From the NCBI GenBank assembly GCA_016271365.2, contig CM057452.1, forward strand, positions 828,102,001-828,166,000: a DNA stretch of 64,000 nt. Direction: 5' to 3'. Position numbers and translations under genes: made by a program. Position 1 is the first letter of the stretch. Each line of letters begins with the position of its first letter. The notes below the pieces were generated by a model, which saw only the letters and a list, made by a program, of their open reading frames with translations, did no database searches and was not told the origin of the DNA. Origin of the DNA: Neoceratodus forsteri. Taxonomy: Eukaryota; Chordata; Ceratodontiformes; Ceratodontidae. Shown here one piece after another: positions 42,889 to 56,165 of this stretch.

Positions 42889-45154
42889 TGCACCAAGAAA
42901 AAAAATTCCCTTCAGAATAATGTATCCCACCAGGCAGATCATCACCACCCCAAACGGCCCCAAGGAGATCCTAAATGCTGAGATGGCAAGAAGAGACTTA
43001 CCCAAGCTACTCCCCTACAAGAGTCATTCAAGTGCCTCGGAACATCAGCTAACAGCTGGTAAGAGGCTCATTTCCTACTGTTAACCATCATGATATAGCA
43101 TACTAAAAGAAAGCCCTTCTAGTTTTTCCATGACAATGCTTAGTAAATAAAAGGAAGAGGCCCATGAACTATGCATGATTAAAGTACTTCCAGGCTTTCC
43201 CCCAAAATGGCCATTTAAGTAACACAAAAATGGTGCTTTACAACTTCTTTGTCTTCTCCTAGCCAAAGACACAGTTTTTCCCAACTGCCACACCTTGATT
43301 TATGGCCAAGCAACTTGGCGCTGCAATGGCCACTGCCCTTGGCCTCTGGTCAGGGTGAAAAACGAAACCACCTGCAGTGATAGGACTGAGAGCAATTCCT
43401 ACCTGTGGACAGACCCACAATTGTTTAGCCACCAAACAACACTAAATGAACCCCAAAAGTATGGGCCTGAAGTAGGAATTGATCTGTTCCACAGGACAGC
43501 ACACAACACAAAGTAACCAGAAAATCCTTGGGTGTTAAAAGGGACAAAGTCTCACTCCAATCAATGCACAAGAAACCCTGACACTCATTTAAGCTCTAAG
43601 TACTGACGGTCCCTCTGGATGGCCCTCTCTTTGCCTCTAGCATGGGGTCGAGTATGAGGGGGAGAGGGGTGTGGAGAGAGAAAGGAGAGGAAACAGAAAA
43701 ATTGCCCTGGACCACAGAAGGGAACCCTGCTCATGGTCAGCCTGACGCACAGAGAACTGGACTATATATACTCTCAAGAGTGGTGGTTGGGTAGTCAGAG
43801 TCTTGGAAAAAACTCAGCATGCTTGGTGGACACTACAAAAGCCCAGGAGACTAACAGAGCTGTATGATGATGGGACTAATAAGCATTTTTTGTTCTCAGG
43901 TAGTTTTATGACTGCCACCATTTGTGTCACTGCCTGGGTTCCTCTCCTGCACTCTCACAGGAGATCAAAAGTAGGGGCAATGTGACTCATTCAGGGAAGG
44001 AAGTGAGAGCAAAGCGCTCTCAGACTGGAGGTCGGTGGGGAGATAATACATAGGAGGGATGCTGATAGAGAGTATAAGCACAGAAATCTAAACAGTAGTC
44101 CAAGGAAGAAGGAGGGAGAGAGAGAGAGAGAGAGAGGGAGAGGAAGTATACCACGCTGATAGAGAGGAGCTACCCACATTCCAGTGATGCTTTCCCAAAG
44201 CTAATCAAACAGCCAGGTATGGATGTCACACCATGGCAAAAGCTCCATGGGATATGTGCAATGGGGAGGGCGGGCATGCTTCCCCAACAGAGCTAGCCAC
44301 AGAATCAAGAGGATGAAGGGGACTCCCACACAACATGACACCCTCAGGGGGAGGTGATACTGGAATCTCACGTGGAGACAAAAAAGAAAGGCTGAAGAGC
44401 AGAACCACAGGGTAATAGAGGATGGAGGGAGAGCTGCATGGGGGGCAGGAGAGGAAGAGTAGACCAGCATCTGGAAGGGCTAACCACCAAACATCCAGTA
44501 AGAAAGAGAGGGTCAGGAACAGAGGCAAATATTCAATGGGGAAGGGAACCCTGATAATCTAATTGAGCTTATCAGCAATCCTTGGCTAGATCAGAAAGCA
44601 ACATGTACATATATGGTTTATGATATGCAGGGACAATCTTGACAGGTCTGGAGCCAGAGGCCAAAGGTCTTGAGAGTCTGTCATGGATATGAAAGTAACT
44701 GGGTGCACACTGGCCAACCCCGTCTCCAAGACGTTGCCAGGTGGGGTATAGGCTGCTGTGAGCCCACCAAGTTATGTAATCGAGTCTATAATCTTTATAT
44801 GTTTTATCTCAACTTATTGTTACTCCAGAATACTCTAAAGTCAAGCAAGATGAAATTTTTAGCCCTTAATGTAGTTGTTAGATATAGTTATAGATAGTTA
44901 TAGTTATAGCATTATAATTTGTGTATCTATTGTATGTGTAATGATGCACCTTATTTTGTCCACTTTGCAACAGATATGGAATCCAAAATTGTATTGTTTA
45001 CCACACCAAACATAATCACGGGTGGGGGGCACCCAATCATCCAGACTGAGCGGAGCGAGTCCTGGGGGAGGGTCAGATGGTCTTCTCACACCCAGGGGGC
45101 AAGCTCTACACACCACAATCCAGTGCACACACTTACACTCACAATACATCAATA
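42889..45154. other. Unassigned; perhaps the 5' part of the next L1
   Basis: No ORF1 motif is visible. The interval has a (GA)n tract at 44113-44136 and a short TATAGT repeat near 44885-44908. Its length (2.3 kb) is near the ORF1-ORF2 spacers of the other L1s here, so it may be spacer of the L1 that follows, truncated before ORF1. I cannot show this directly. Confidence 0.4.
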
Positions 45155-48100
45155 ATGGTAGATCTTTATTTTATTATTATCACATGGAATGTTAAAGGGG
45201 CACAAACACCGGAGAAGAGGCTTAGCATCCTATGGCACCTGAAACAAGAGGGTGCATCAATAGTGTTTCTGCAGGAGACCCATACGCCCTCCCCCAAGGC
45301 CAACCTTTGGTGCAGGTTGTGGGTAGGTTAGGCATATGCAGCAGGGCAGGACAACAGGAGAGGGGAAACAGCGATACTAATATATCACAACACCCCCTGG
45401 ATCCTGCATAAGCAAGTGGCAGACCCAGATCAACAGTTCCTACTGCTCCACAGTATGCTAGATAGAACAGAGATAATCCTCACCACCATATACAGCCCAA
45501 ATAAGGATGATCCACAGACCTTCATGACACTCTTATCAGAGCTAACCAAATTTAACTAACTCCCAATCATAGTGGCAAGGGACTAGAATTCAGTATAGGA
45601 TGCCACAATAGACAGAACCAGTCAGCAAAGATTGGGGCTGACATCAAACCAAAGGTCCATAAGAGAGTTGCAGAACTCAGTAGGGCTCATTGAGCCCTGG
45701 AGAATGTTCCACCCAGAAGACAGAAGCTACATCTTCTGCTCACCGGTACATAACACCTCCTCTCACTTGGACTACTTCCTAACCACCCTAATATCTTTGC
45801 AAAGACACTTAAATGTGAAATCCTGGTGAAAGTGGTCTCAGTCCACTCCCCAGTACTGCTATCCTTTTCCAATCCTGATAGGCAGGAATGTGACTGCACA
45901 TGGAGAATAAATAACAATCTCCTAAAATACTCTCACACCATAGAAAGCCTCAGGAAAATAACCCAGAACTTCTTTACAGAGAACCATAACTCATTATCAA
46001 ACTACTCCCACATATGGGAAGCATTCAAATGTACAATCAGAGGAGAGCTAATCTGGCCACCAAAAAAAGGAAAAGAGTCCGAGAGCTAGATACCTTGCTC
46101 AAACAAATATGAACCAAGGAACAGGCCATATCCAAATCATCAACGGAAGAATCCTGGTTACAGCTCAACTCTCTAAAGGCAAGGTACGAAGAGCTTGTAA
46201 GAGAAAAATCAGAATTCTTAATCTTTCAAGCTAAAACAAACTATGTAGATCAAGGGGAGAAAGTGGATAGACTACTGGCCCTTAGATTAAAAGAATCTTA
46301 TAAAAACATTAAAGGAATCAGACCTACCCCAGAAGACAGACACCTACCCAAGCCCAGAGAGACTGGCCTGACTTTTGCCAAATTCTATCAATCCCTCAAT
46401 GCAGAAGATGCTGGGGCCACAGAAAACAAAATACACAACTTCCTAGAGGTGGTGAATCTTCCTAAAGTCCATGCTGAGGCTGCAACAAGGCTGGGGGCAC
46501 CAATTTTGCCACAGGAGGTGCACACAGCGGTCTCAGACCCCCCATTGGACAAGGCCCCAGGCCCAGATGGCTTTTCAACAAACTTCTTCAAGGCTCTGCA
46601 GCCCACCATTGCAGAACCCCTCTGCAAACTCTACAATTTCACTCACTCTCACAACACACTTGAGCCCTCACTTCAGCAAGCCACCATCACCCTCATACCC
46701 AAACCATGGAAAGACCCAGAGAGAGTAGAACTCTACCGGCCCATTTGCCTCCTCAACATGGATCTGCAAATACTAATAAAAATCTTAGCAATGAGATTTG
46801 GTGCAATATGGGGGACTCTGATCAGGTATGAGCAGATGGACTTCATGCAGGGACACCTGTCCTCCGACCACCTGCATAAACTTGCATACATCATAGCAGT
46901 GGCCAAAGAGGTGAAGCACTCAGCTTTCCTGATGTCTCTGGATGCGGAGAAGGCCTTTGACAGGGTCTCCTGGTGCTTTCTTTACCTCACCCTCCAGAGG
47001 TTTGGTTTCCCTTCAGATTTCCTCATCTGGATAAAGCTACTACACTCCTGTCCAACAGCCTCTGTTAGATGCAATGGGGTCAACTCCAAGCCCTTCTGGC
47101 TACACAGAGGAATGTACCAAGGTTGCCCACTATCTCTACTCCTCTTTAACCTCTACCTCGAACCTCTAGCTAGGAGAATAATACAGTCAGTGGACATCTC
47201 AGGTATCAGGGTAGGACAACAGCAGTGCAAAAATCTCCTCATATGCAGACAATGTCCTCTTGCACCTGGTAGACCCACACAAATCAATCCCAGTCACCAT
47301 CAATTACTGTGGGAATATGGTAAACTTTCTGGGTACAAGGTTAACCTCAAAAAAAATATGTCATGCCCTTCGATCATTTCACCACATGAGCCCAACAGAT
47401 GCAGTGGGGGGCACCTGGGCCCCAGACTCTCTCACTACTTAGCCCTCAACCCAAAGAAAATCTTCACAAAAAAATTTGAATCCATCGATCCTACACTCAA
47501 ACAGGATCTCAGTCGCTGAGTAGCCCTTCCCCTCATCCTCTGGGCAAGAGTGAACATTATAAAAATGAACATTCTGCCAAAACTGATTTACCCACTGAGC
47601 ATGGTCAACATACATATCCCTTCCACTTGGTTCAGGAAATGAACAGCCACACTAACCAGTTTCATCTGGGGTAACAAAACACCCCACAGGTCCTATCACA
47701 AATTACCCTCCTCAAGATTCAGGGGGGACTGCAGCTCTTGGACCCCTATCTTTACTCTCTAGCAATCAATGCTGGGAAATTCCTCAGATGGCTGACCTGG
47801 GAGCTCGTACGCCAGTCAGGAGACTACATCCCCCAGTGGCTACAAATAGAGGCTGACCTCTGTCAACAGGCCTAAATCAACATAAATGCCCTCCTGTATA
47901 TCCCTCAAGCTAAACTCCTTAAGCCTCTGTGGAGTGCACCCACAGAATCCTCTCTTCTAGTGAGCAAACAGCTACACAGAAGACTGCAACCTAATCCATG
48001 ACCTGACCCAGACCAGCCAATATTTAACAACCTAGTTTTCAAAATCCAAAACAGACCCATCCCGCAAAATTTTCTAGGAACCCTACCACAACTTACACTA

Positions 48101-48951
48101 GGTCAACTGGTACAAAACAATGACTATATCCCCTATGCATCCTTCAGTGCTGCCCACCTATGGCTCTAAATCCCCCTTTTTGCCTTTCTACAGCTACAAC
48201 ACTCTGTGACATCAACTCTAGGCCCCAAACCCTGGTCGATACTGGACCATCCTCAGTAGGCTGAGCTAGCACAGCTCATCACAATGCAACACTCCACATC
48301 CCAGCCATACAAACAGCTACTAGTAGCCAACATACCCTGGTACTGGAAAGCAGAATTCCCAGAACTAGCAGACTGCAAGATTAGGACTGACATGTGGACC
48401 AACATCCACAAATATATAAAATTTAATGGCCTCAGGCTCATGCACTACAAGATAGCTCACAATCTCTACTACACACCAAAAAAACTTCACAAGATGCAAT
48501 GCCTACACACACCTAATTGCACTAGATGCCAAGAACAAAAGGGCTCCCTTAGACATATACTTTGGGACTGTCCAGAGGCACAACCTCTGTGGGAGGAGAT
48601 ACGCACTCAAATGCATCCACTCCTGGAAATGGACTCAGCTTTCACCCCACAGATCTGTCTGCTTGGCCTGGACTTGGGCAAGGTCTGTAGTCCTCACAGG
48701 TACCATATATCCCTGATAGCAACCACTGCCAAGAAGATAATTCTCAAACACTGGCTTGATGACAAAATTCCACCATTCCAAGAATGACACAACACAATCC
48801 TGCTAGCCCTCAAAATGGAAAAAAATATCAGCTCCTTAAATAACAGACTTTCACAATACCATAAAAAGTGGGATGCTCTGAAGGCTCTCCTGCTCATGAT
48901 GTGGGAGTGTGAACCTATTACCACATACACAACACCAAGCAATACAGATAT
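45155..48951 (+). pseudogene. L1 ORF2 protein, RT catalytic box mutated
   Basis: Endonuclease: IITWNVKGAQTPEKR, IVFLQETHTP, then a degraded WQGTRIQ (GDFN region). Linker: KTNYVDQGEK near 46.23 kb. RT in a 418-codon open frame (46263-47519): KAPGPDGFSTNFFKAL, YRPICLLNMDLQILIK, SLDAEKAFDRVSW, GMYQGCPLSLLLFNLYLE. The catalytic box falls in another frame at 47242-47253 and reads YADN, so the second aspartate is lost. C-terminus: SGYKVNLKKNMS, CTRCQEQKGSLRHILWDC, LNNRLSQYHKKWDAL. Relatively few breaks in the RT otherwise. Confidence 0.88.
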
Positions 48952-49178
48952 CTAGTACTGACCAATTAAATGGCTGGCAATAACAGGTTTAGTATGCAAC
49001 CTAACTTTAGAAATAAGTCCGCACTAGTAAGGGGCGCTAACCACCAACCATTACTGTGAATATGGATTACTGTACACACCTTGTGATCACAGTATGTATG
49101 TTTGTATGGACAAATCTGTTAAAGCCTAAACTGTTTGTAAATATGAAACTCCTTCAATTAAGTTTACTATTTAAAAAA
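45155..49178 (+). mobile_element. L1 LINE, complete ORF2 and 3' end
   Basis: ORF2 begins at an ATG (45155) and its motifs run to about 48950. The 3' untranslated part ends CAATTAAGTTTACTATTTAA then A7 (to 49178). The next base starts a Tx1-like RT fragment, so the L1 poly-A abuts another LINE. The 5' limit is unknown (see the preceding interval). Confidence 0.85.
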
Positions 49179-49179
49179 A

Positions 49180-52100
49180 TGATCAAGGAAAGGCCTTTGA
49201 TAGGCTGGCACATGAGTTTTTGTTTTCCACCCTATTGGCTTTTGGAGTTCCAAAACAGTTTGTTAGTTGGATCAAAAGCATGTATAAAGGAACTTTCATT
49301 GTTCCAAATGTTAATAGCTGGCATGGGAAAGGCATCAATATCTGCAGGGGGGTTCTTCAGGGCTGTTCCCTTAGTCCATTGCTTTATGCTTTTTGGATTG
49401 ATATTCTGATTAGAAAAATAGTATTGGCAAGTGAGATAAGAGGGCTATCAGCCACCCTGGTATGCCCCTGATATACATTTTAGCTTATGCTGATGATCTT
49501 GTCTTAACATTGGCACCAGAAGCCTGTGAGAGCACTTTGACTAACATCCTGCAAGAATTCACTGGTATATCTAGGTCCAATGTTAATCTAACTAAAAGTA
49601 AGGGTGTGACTCTGAGTAATGCCACCCTTCCCAGGTCAGGTGCCATTTCGGGTATCTCGATCTCACAATATTCAGTATGTATACTGAAGGTTGACTTTGG
49701 CCCAGGTAATAACATTTGACAAATTGGAATAAATGTATGGCATGTGCCAACGGAGTAGTGGCTGGATGGAAAGGTCAACACATTTTTAAAAAAAGAGAGT
49801 AGTTCTGACTAAGTAGCTATTGGTCCCTATCTTTTTGAACATGTGTCATATTTTTCCCCCCTACCACAAGGTCTGGTTACTGGATTATTTAATTTTTTTC
49901 CAGGCTTTCTGGGGTTCTAAATTAAACCCCATTAAACTGGAATTTACAGAGTATTCTGAGGGGGGTCAACATGATACACCCTGTTGCATTTTTTTACAGT
50001 ATCTTTGCATGTTATAACATTGGGGTTGCTCTAAAACCATGTAATAAGTTATGGAAGCCTTTGGTAAAGATGTGATTAGATCCTTGACTTTCTCTGTGGG
50101 GGACTGGGAAACCAAGACTTCTACACCAGATAGCCTCAATACCTCAGTATGGCTTGGACAGTATTAATTATGTCATGAAATGGGGGTTGTCAGCCACACA
50201 GTTTCAAACATCAGACAGAAAGACTATATATAAGGCCATCTTAAATACAGAGTGTCAGGCTGAAGTGTCCTTCCCTCTTTGTCAGGTTACTCAGTTGAAA
50301 GGGACACTTAAGTAGTTATCCAACCCAAGGTTGTCCCCATATGTATGGGATAGTATCTGGTTGGGGAATTATGGAAGATTAAGTGTAAGCAATAACAATA
50401 AGCACAAACAGCTATCTGATAGATACTGCTCTAGAGATACCTGTTTTCAGGTATTAGAAACACAGCAATATCTTTTTCTAGATTATGCTTATGTAAAGAA
50501 TTTCTGGGCATTGATAGCCAAAGAATGGGAGGAACCTATGTTTTTGTCTCTTTTGTATGCAGTCCTGTTCTATGGTCCCCTAATATGGACATGGGGTTAA
50601 TACCATTCTGACACTATTTATATAGTGTTTGCTATACTACAGTATTTTATCTGGCAGGCAAGATGTATGTGGGTTCTTCAGCAGAAGATGGTATCCCCTA
50701 TAGAAATACTTGTTAAGGCATGGAAGGCATTACAAAGGGGTATTGCAAAAAATACATAGAATGCTTTCCAGAAGAAAGAGTTAAATATCTTTGGGTGAAT
50801 TGTGATAAATGGATTTCTTGACTAGTGTTTTTCATGAATGCAACTATCAGGAACAAGGTGTAGGGCTGGATGTAGGTATAATATGGGTTGCTATTGGGTT
50901 AAGGGTATTTCCTGCATAATTAAAACAGACAATGGCCCAGATATTCAAAAGAGCTGAGCCATGCGCCTGCCCAAGTCCAAAATCGCGCCATTCTGCGAGA
51001 TTCAGCAAGAGGCAGTTGCGCCTCCCAAGTGATGCTGAGCAACAGCGCAATGCTAATGAAGGCATGCTCAACCTGAGGGGGAGGAACCATGCATAAACTG
51101 CACAGCCCAATATTCAGCCAGGCCATGCAGAGTTGTGCAGGCGCAACCCCCTACCTGCACCTGCACAACCTTAAGCCAAAAAAAAAGGATTAAGTCGAGG
51201 GCCACCCACAGGTGAGCTGCCACATTGCAGGGCACAACACAGCAGCTGCCACCTGTGGATGGCCCTCCACTTGTTCCCTGTGCCCCCCTGCAGCCTGATC
51301 GTGGGCATAATAGTAACCCCCCCATAGCCTGATCGCGGGCAGCAGAGTCCCCACAGCCCAATCGCGGGCATGAAGTGAAACAACCCCCACTGGCCCGATC
51401 ATGGGCAGAACACACACCCCCACCCCCAACTAGCCCGATGGCAGGCAGAACACACTCCCCACCCCCATTAGCCTGATCGCTGGCATAACGCCAACCCCAC
51501 ACCAAAAGACCAATATCCTGGTGGTCCAGTGAACTGCGAAGCCCGATCGCGGCATAAGGTCAACCCCCAAAGTCCAATATCCCTGGTGATCTAGTGTCCC
51601 CCACCCCACCCACCCACAGAGCCCCACCACTCTGCTCCCCCACCATCAGCCAGTGGGCGGCAGCACCCACCCGCCTGCCACCTGCCCACAGGACAGCTCG
51701 AATGGGCGCCGCACGTGTTCAAACAGCCAATGGGCATGCAGCCCTATACGATACAGGCAGTCCAGATATGTGAATGAATTACATATCTGGACTGCCTTAG
51801 ATAGTATGGGAGCTGCATGCCCATTGGCTCTGCCCTGAACCAATGGGCGGCAGCCCTACCGAGCTGTCAGTCGGTTGGGCGGGGAGGCAGCGGTGGGTGC
51901 TGCCACCCACCGCTGACTGGGGGAGGGGGTGGTGAGGCTCTGTGGGTGGGTGGGGTGGGGACCACTAGATCACCAGGGTACTTGGACCTTGGGGAGGTGG
52001 ACTCTAATGCCCGTGATTGGGCTTCACGATCCACTGGACCACCAGGGATATTGTTCTTGGGGGTTGAACTCTGTTCTGCCAGCGATCAGGCTAGTGGGGG

Positions 52101-52885
52101 TAGGGTATTCCTACAGGTTTGCCCTGCGATTGGGCCAGTCAGGGGAAGGGGATTCCCTCTGGTTTGCCTGCAATGGGCCAGTCGGGGGAGGGGTTACTAT
52201 TATGCCCATGATTGGACTGCAGGGGGGCACAGGATGAGTGAGGGCCACCCACAGGTGGCAGCTGCTGTGTTGCACCCTGCAATGCAGCAGCTCACCTGTG
52301 GGTGGCCCTCAACTTACTCCTTTTTTTTGCTCAAAGTTGTGCAGGCACAGGTTGGGGGTTGCGCCTGCACAACTCTGCACAGCCCAGCTGAATATTGGGC
52401 TGTGCAGTTTATGAATGGTTCCTCCCCCTCCGGTTGAGCATGCCTTCATTAGCATTGCGCTGTTGCTCAGCATGACTTGGGGGGGTGCAACTGCCTCCTG
52501 CTGAATATGGCAGAATGGCGCAATTTCAGACTTGCGCAGGCGCAACCCTATTGCACATGGCGCAACCCTTTTGAATATCCAGCCCTATGAGTCTAATGGG
52601 CACTGTGCCAAGTTATGTTGGCTGGATTCTTCTTTTTTACAGAACTTTCTGGACTTAAGTGGCCCATGCATTATGTATTCTCTAGGCTTCTTGGACATCT
52701 TATGAGCTTTAAACATTTTTTCTGTTTGCGCCTCCAGTGTGGTAACACAGAAAGAGGGGTGCTATAGTTATCCTTGGATGTAACCAGGTTTTCTAGAAAT
52801 ATTATTATTGATTTCACCTCTACATGTTATTGTATTACTGTAGTACCTGTACTACTAAAATGCAATAAAAAGAAATTAAGAAAAC
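49180..52885 (+). mobile_element. Tx1-like LINE fragment (RT to 3' end), split by a palindrome
   Basis: It enters at KEKAFDRLAHEFLFSTLLAFG, then gives FVSWIKSMYKGTF, GVLQGCSLSPLLYAFWIDIL, YILAYADDLVLTLAPEA and SNVNLTKSKGVTL. 'AFDR..H..LF.VL..FG' and 'QGCPLSPLLYA' favour Tx1 within the L1 group. YADD is intact (49488-49499). After the palindrome the last part ends at CAATAAAAAGAAATTAAG (52862-52880). Frame breaks: shift between 49409 and 49471, stops afterward. Confidence 0.7.
50934..52585. mobile_element. 1.65-kb palindromic foldback element
   Basis: The left arm (50934-51771) and right arm (51781-52585) are inverted copies over roughly 0.8 kb each, around a 9-base centre (GAATGAATT). The ends read GGCCCAGATATTCAAAA and, on the other strand, GGGCTGGATATTCAAAAG. 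Inner matched blocks include GAGGGCCACCCACAGGTG (both arms) and GGCAGTCCAGATATGT at the centre. The outer arms are GC-rich with GCGCC motifs. Inside the arms GATCGCGGGCA-like units recur as a minisatellite. There is no coding frame I believe, and no clear target duplication longer than 2-3 bases. Confidence 0.85.
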
Positions 52886-53329
52886 AAATAAAATAAATGC
52901 AAGGTGATGCAGATAGGCAGCAAAAAAAACCCACAAATTTGACAAAAGTGGTATTGTTTCATTTGCTGCATTACAGAAAATCTATCGTCTTCCTAGTCAT
53001 GTCCATTACAGAAATCTACAGGCTCATTCCTACCTCCTCGCCCAGGGCGTAACAGTATCCTGACTCACTAAACCTTCCCCTTTCATTCAGCTTATACAGC
53101 CATACTTGAATGGAGACAGTATGATTCATCTTATTGGTCATACTGGTCACTCCGAGTATACTGCAATCTCTCTCTTTCTCTGCATGTACCTTGGCATGTT
53201 GTGCTCTCTTGACAATTCCTAACTGGGCAGAACCTATTTGCTGTTGGTGTACGATCTGTCGTAACTACTGGATTGTACTTGTTACACATTGCTGAACATT
53301 GCAACTAATATAAATAATGTCAATAACAT
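52886..53329. other. Mostly unassigned; possible 47-bp CR1 scrap
   Basis: At 52894-52940 the plus strand reads KCKVMQIGSKK, which resembles the CR1 'KCKVMHIGSKN' segment, but it is very short. The rest shows nothing recognisable. Confidence 0.35.
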
Positions 53330-56165
53330 ATTTATTTATTTATTTATTAGCTTTTGGTAACCAGGTAAGTGCATTAGGCAACAGACCTGCCTATTTTCAG
53401 GCACGACTCGGGAGAGCACAGGACATTGGTTACAATATGCAGAAATGCACAGACATAATATAGGTGTACAGGAGCAAAACAAGATATACATTGGGTAGCA
53501 CAGTAATAGTTACATAAGGGTACATTTTAGGCATAGATCATAATAAGGATGTAAAATAAAGCAATTAGGGTAACCATAAGACAGCTGAGGACAGTAAAGA
53601 CATCAAGGTTCATAGCCACCTAGACAAGCATATTGCATGGGAGAACATTAGTGTAGTACTCAGGGTCGAACCCGACAGCCTGCAGTGGGACAAAGCAAAT
53701 TAGAGCATTTGCATTGGCCAGAGGCTAGAAGGTGGGTGAACAGTGAGTTTTGAATTCTTGATGGGAGGCTGAAGTTTTCACCATAAGGGGAGTGAGTTCC
53801 AGAATTTGGGAGCAAAATGGGCAAATGCCTGTTCACCCATTTTTGTCATACAAGGTCTAGTGGAGAGCATGGGGACAGAGGAAGACCTGAGGGTACAGGT
53901 GTGTGAGGCAGGAGTCAGGAGGTTGGCAAGATAGAAAGGTCAGGGAGGTCTAGATAGGGAGTCAATAAAGCAGCCCAGGGAGTAGGCTCAAATATCCTTG
54001 GTGACAGCCAATTTAAGCCAGTATAAAAGACAATGATGGGTAAGGCATTAGGGCAGTTAAAGCGAATCTACAGATGTTGTTGTAGACAGTGTCCCATTTG
54101 TGGAGTGTAGCAGAGTTTGCAGCAAAGAGGAGGGGAAGAGCATATTGGAGCTGGGGTAAGAGAATACCTCTCGCAACAGAAAGTCTAGCGGAAGGAGTGA
54201 GGGAGTGGCGCACGTGATAAGCTCTGCCAATTTTAGCATTGACGACACGGCACACCATATTGACATGTTGAGACAGGTCAAGTGTGGGATCCAAAGTGAC
54301 CCCAAGGTACTTGAAGGACTTAGTGTTTAAGATGAGGGAGCCATCAAGGCATTGAACCCGGAGCCTGTTCGCAGGGGCAGACAGTTTCTTAGAGGATCCG
54401 AATAGCATAGCACAGGTTTTTTCTAGGTTCAGGACTTGGTGGTTGCTGGAGAGCCAGGTCTGCAGGAATTGGAAGTCATTAGTGAGAGTGGAGTTGATGG
54501 CAGCAACCGATTTTGACCCAGAGTAGATAATAAGGTCATCTTCAGCTATGCGGGACATGGTGGGAATATCATTTAGGAAGAGGGAGAAGAGTAGAGGTCC
54601 AAGAGTGGATCCCTGGGGAACTCCACAGGAGATGTTTGGGGGGAGGAAAGGGCCTTGTGAAATGCTGCTGCCTGAGTCCGATTGTCAAGATAGCTATGGA
54701 ACCAGGAGAGGGCTTGGTCAGATGCTCCAATGGATTGGAGTTTCTTTAGCATGAGAGGATGGTGTACCATGTCGAAGGCTTTAGACAGGTCGATAAAGAC
54801 GGCCCCAGTGAGTAGGCCATGGTCCATATTATTTCTGATGTCATTTGTAAGTTGTGTAAGTGCAGAGGTGGTACTGTGACCAGGCCGGAAACCATGTTGG
54901 CATGGGGTTTGAAGATTAAACATGTCAAGGTGAGCAGCAAGCTGGCAGTGGACTATTTTTTCAAGCAGCTTACTGAGAGTGGGCAGAAGAGATATAGGGC
55001 GGTAGTTGGACATGAGTTTGACATCGCCCTTTTTGTGTATAGGGATGGTTCTGGCAGTTTTCCAGGTGGATGGGACAGTAGACGTGTGAAACGAGAGGTT
55101 AAAAAGCCAGGTGATAGGTCTGGTCAGCCAAGGTGCATACTGCTTAAGTATGCAAGGATGGATGCCCTCAGGCCCTTGACCCCCGTGCCGGAAGGGAGTT
55201 GGGTGAAGCCTATAACTTCAAGGTATGTGGTTGGAGCCAGAACAAAAGGGAGGGGTGGGAGGGGTGAGGGAGGAGAAGAGGGACAGTCAGGTTGTGGGCT
55301 AGTTAGAGTGGCGACTGGTGGAGAAAAAAAGGGCATTGAAGGCGTTGGCAATGGTGTCATGGTTGGTGCAGTGAACACCTTGAATGTTCATGTCAGCTGG
55401 ATTCTGTTCCTTGTCGTTGACGAGAATGTCCTTAATTTTGGACCAGTACCTGCGCGGATTTGTAGAGGATGTTATTAGTAGGTTCCTATAGTAGGTGCTT
55501 TTGGCAATACGAATTTGTCTTTTGCAGTTGTTACGTAATGCACAATAGTCTTCAAAGTCTGCACAGAGGTGGGAGATCTTCCACCTGGACCAAAGTTTGT
55601 CCCTAGATTTGAGAAGTTGAAGCAGGGGGCGTGTTAGCCACTTGGTTACTTTCCCTGCCATCCTACGTGTGGTGACCGGGATGTGAAGGTTTTGAAGAGA
55701 GAGGAGGACGGAGTTGAAATATTCTGTGGCTAAGTTAATGTCCTCTGTTTGGTACAGAGGGGACCAGTCAACCTGGTTAAGGTCAGTTAAGAAGTCCTTA
55801 TGACTTAGGCGGGAGAGATTAGGAAAGGTTACAGTTTTAGCAGGGAGGGGAGGAATGACAGTGTTCCAGACACAGTAGATGGGATAGTGGTCACTAATTG
55901 TGTCAGGTAGCACACCGGCTGAGGCAACATATTCCGTCCTGTTAGTAAGTATCCAGTCAAGAAGGGTGGCACAGTTGCCCCCCACATGAGACCCTTGTGG
56001 GTTCATGTATGAGCTGGGATAGATTTGTCTTGCTAGCTAAGGAGGATAGGTTAGCTGAGTTTTTCTCGGACCAGTCAAGGTTAAAATCACCAAGGCAGAT
56101 AATGTCATTCTTGCCTGTAACTGTAGGCAGAAACCCTAGGAGTTCATTGACCTCCATATACCTCT
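53330..56165 (-). mobile_element. L2-like LINE, 5'-truncated, antisense
   Basis: The 3' end is at the left: on the minus strand TGCCTGAAAATAGGCAGG, then CTTACCTGGTTACCAAAAGC and (TAAA)n. ORF2 runs from the endonuclease interior (56157) to about 54013. The same tail is found on the LINE at 59.4-63.6 kb, so they belong to one family or to sister families. The 5' truncation is in the endonuclease. Confidence 0.85.
54013..56157 (-). pseudogene. L2-like ORF2 protein, 5'-truncated
   Basis: Endonuclease: IICLGDFNLDWSEKN, LIHEPTRVS, LLDWILTNRTEYV, ISDHYPIYCVW. Linker: TVTFPNLSRLSHKDFL, KRQIRIAKSTYYRNLL, NPRRYWSKIKDIL. RT: MSNYRPISLLPTLSKLLEKI, CQHGFRPGHSTTSALTQL, FIDLSKAFDMVHH. The catalytic aspartates survive in AEDDLIIYSGS. 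C-terminus: FKYLGVTLDPTLDLSQHV, GILLPQLQYALPLLF, LHKWDTVYNNICRFAL. Breaks: a stop/shift between the linker and RT (about 55.0-55.3 kb) and one before AEDD. Confidence 0.88.

Noticed and set aside
51068..52437. Open frames of 145 and 206 codons in the palindrome
   Set aside because: They are produced by GC-rich repeat units and mirror each other across the two arms; no protein family resemblance.
54819..55478. A 219-codon plus-strand open frame
   Set aside because: It is antisense to the L2-like ORF2, whose minus-strand translation has RT and linker motifs.
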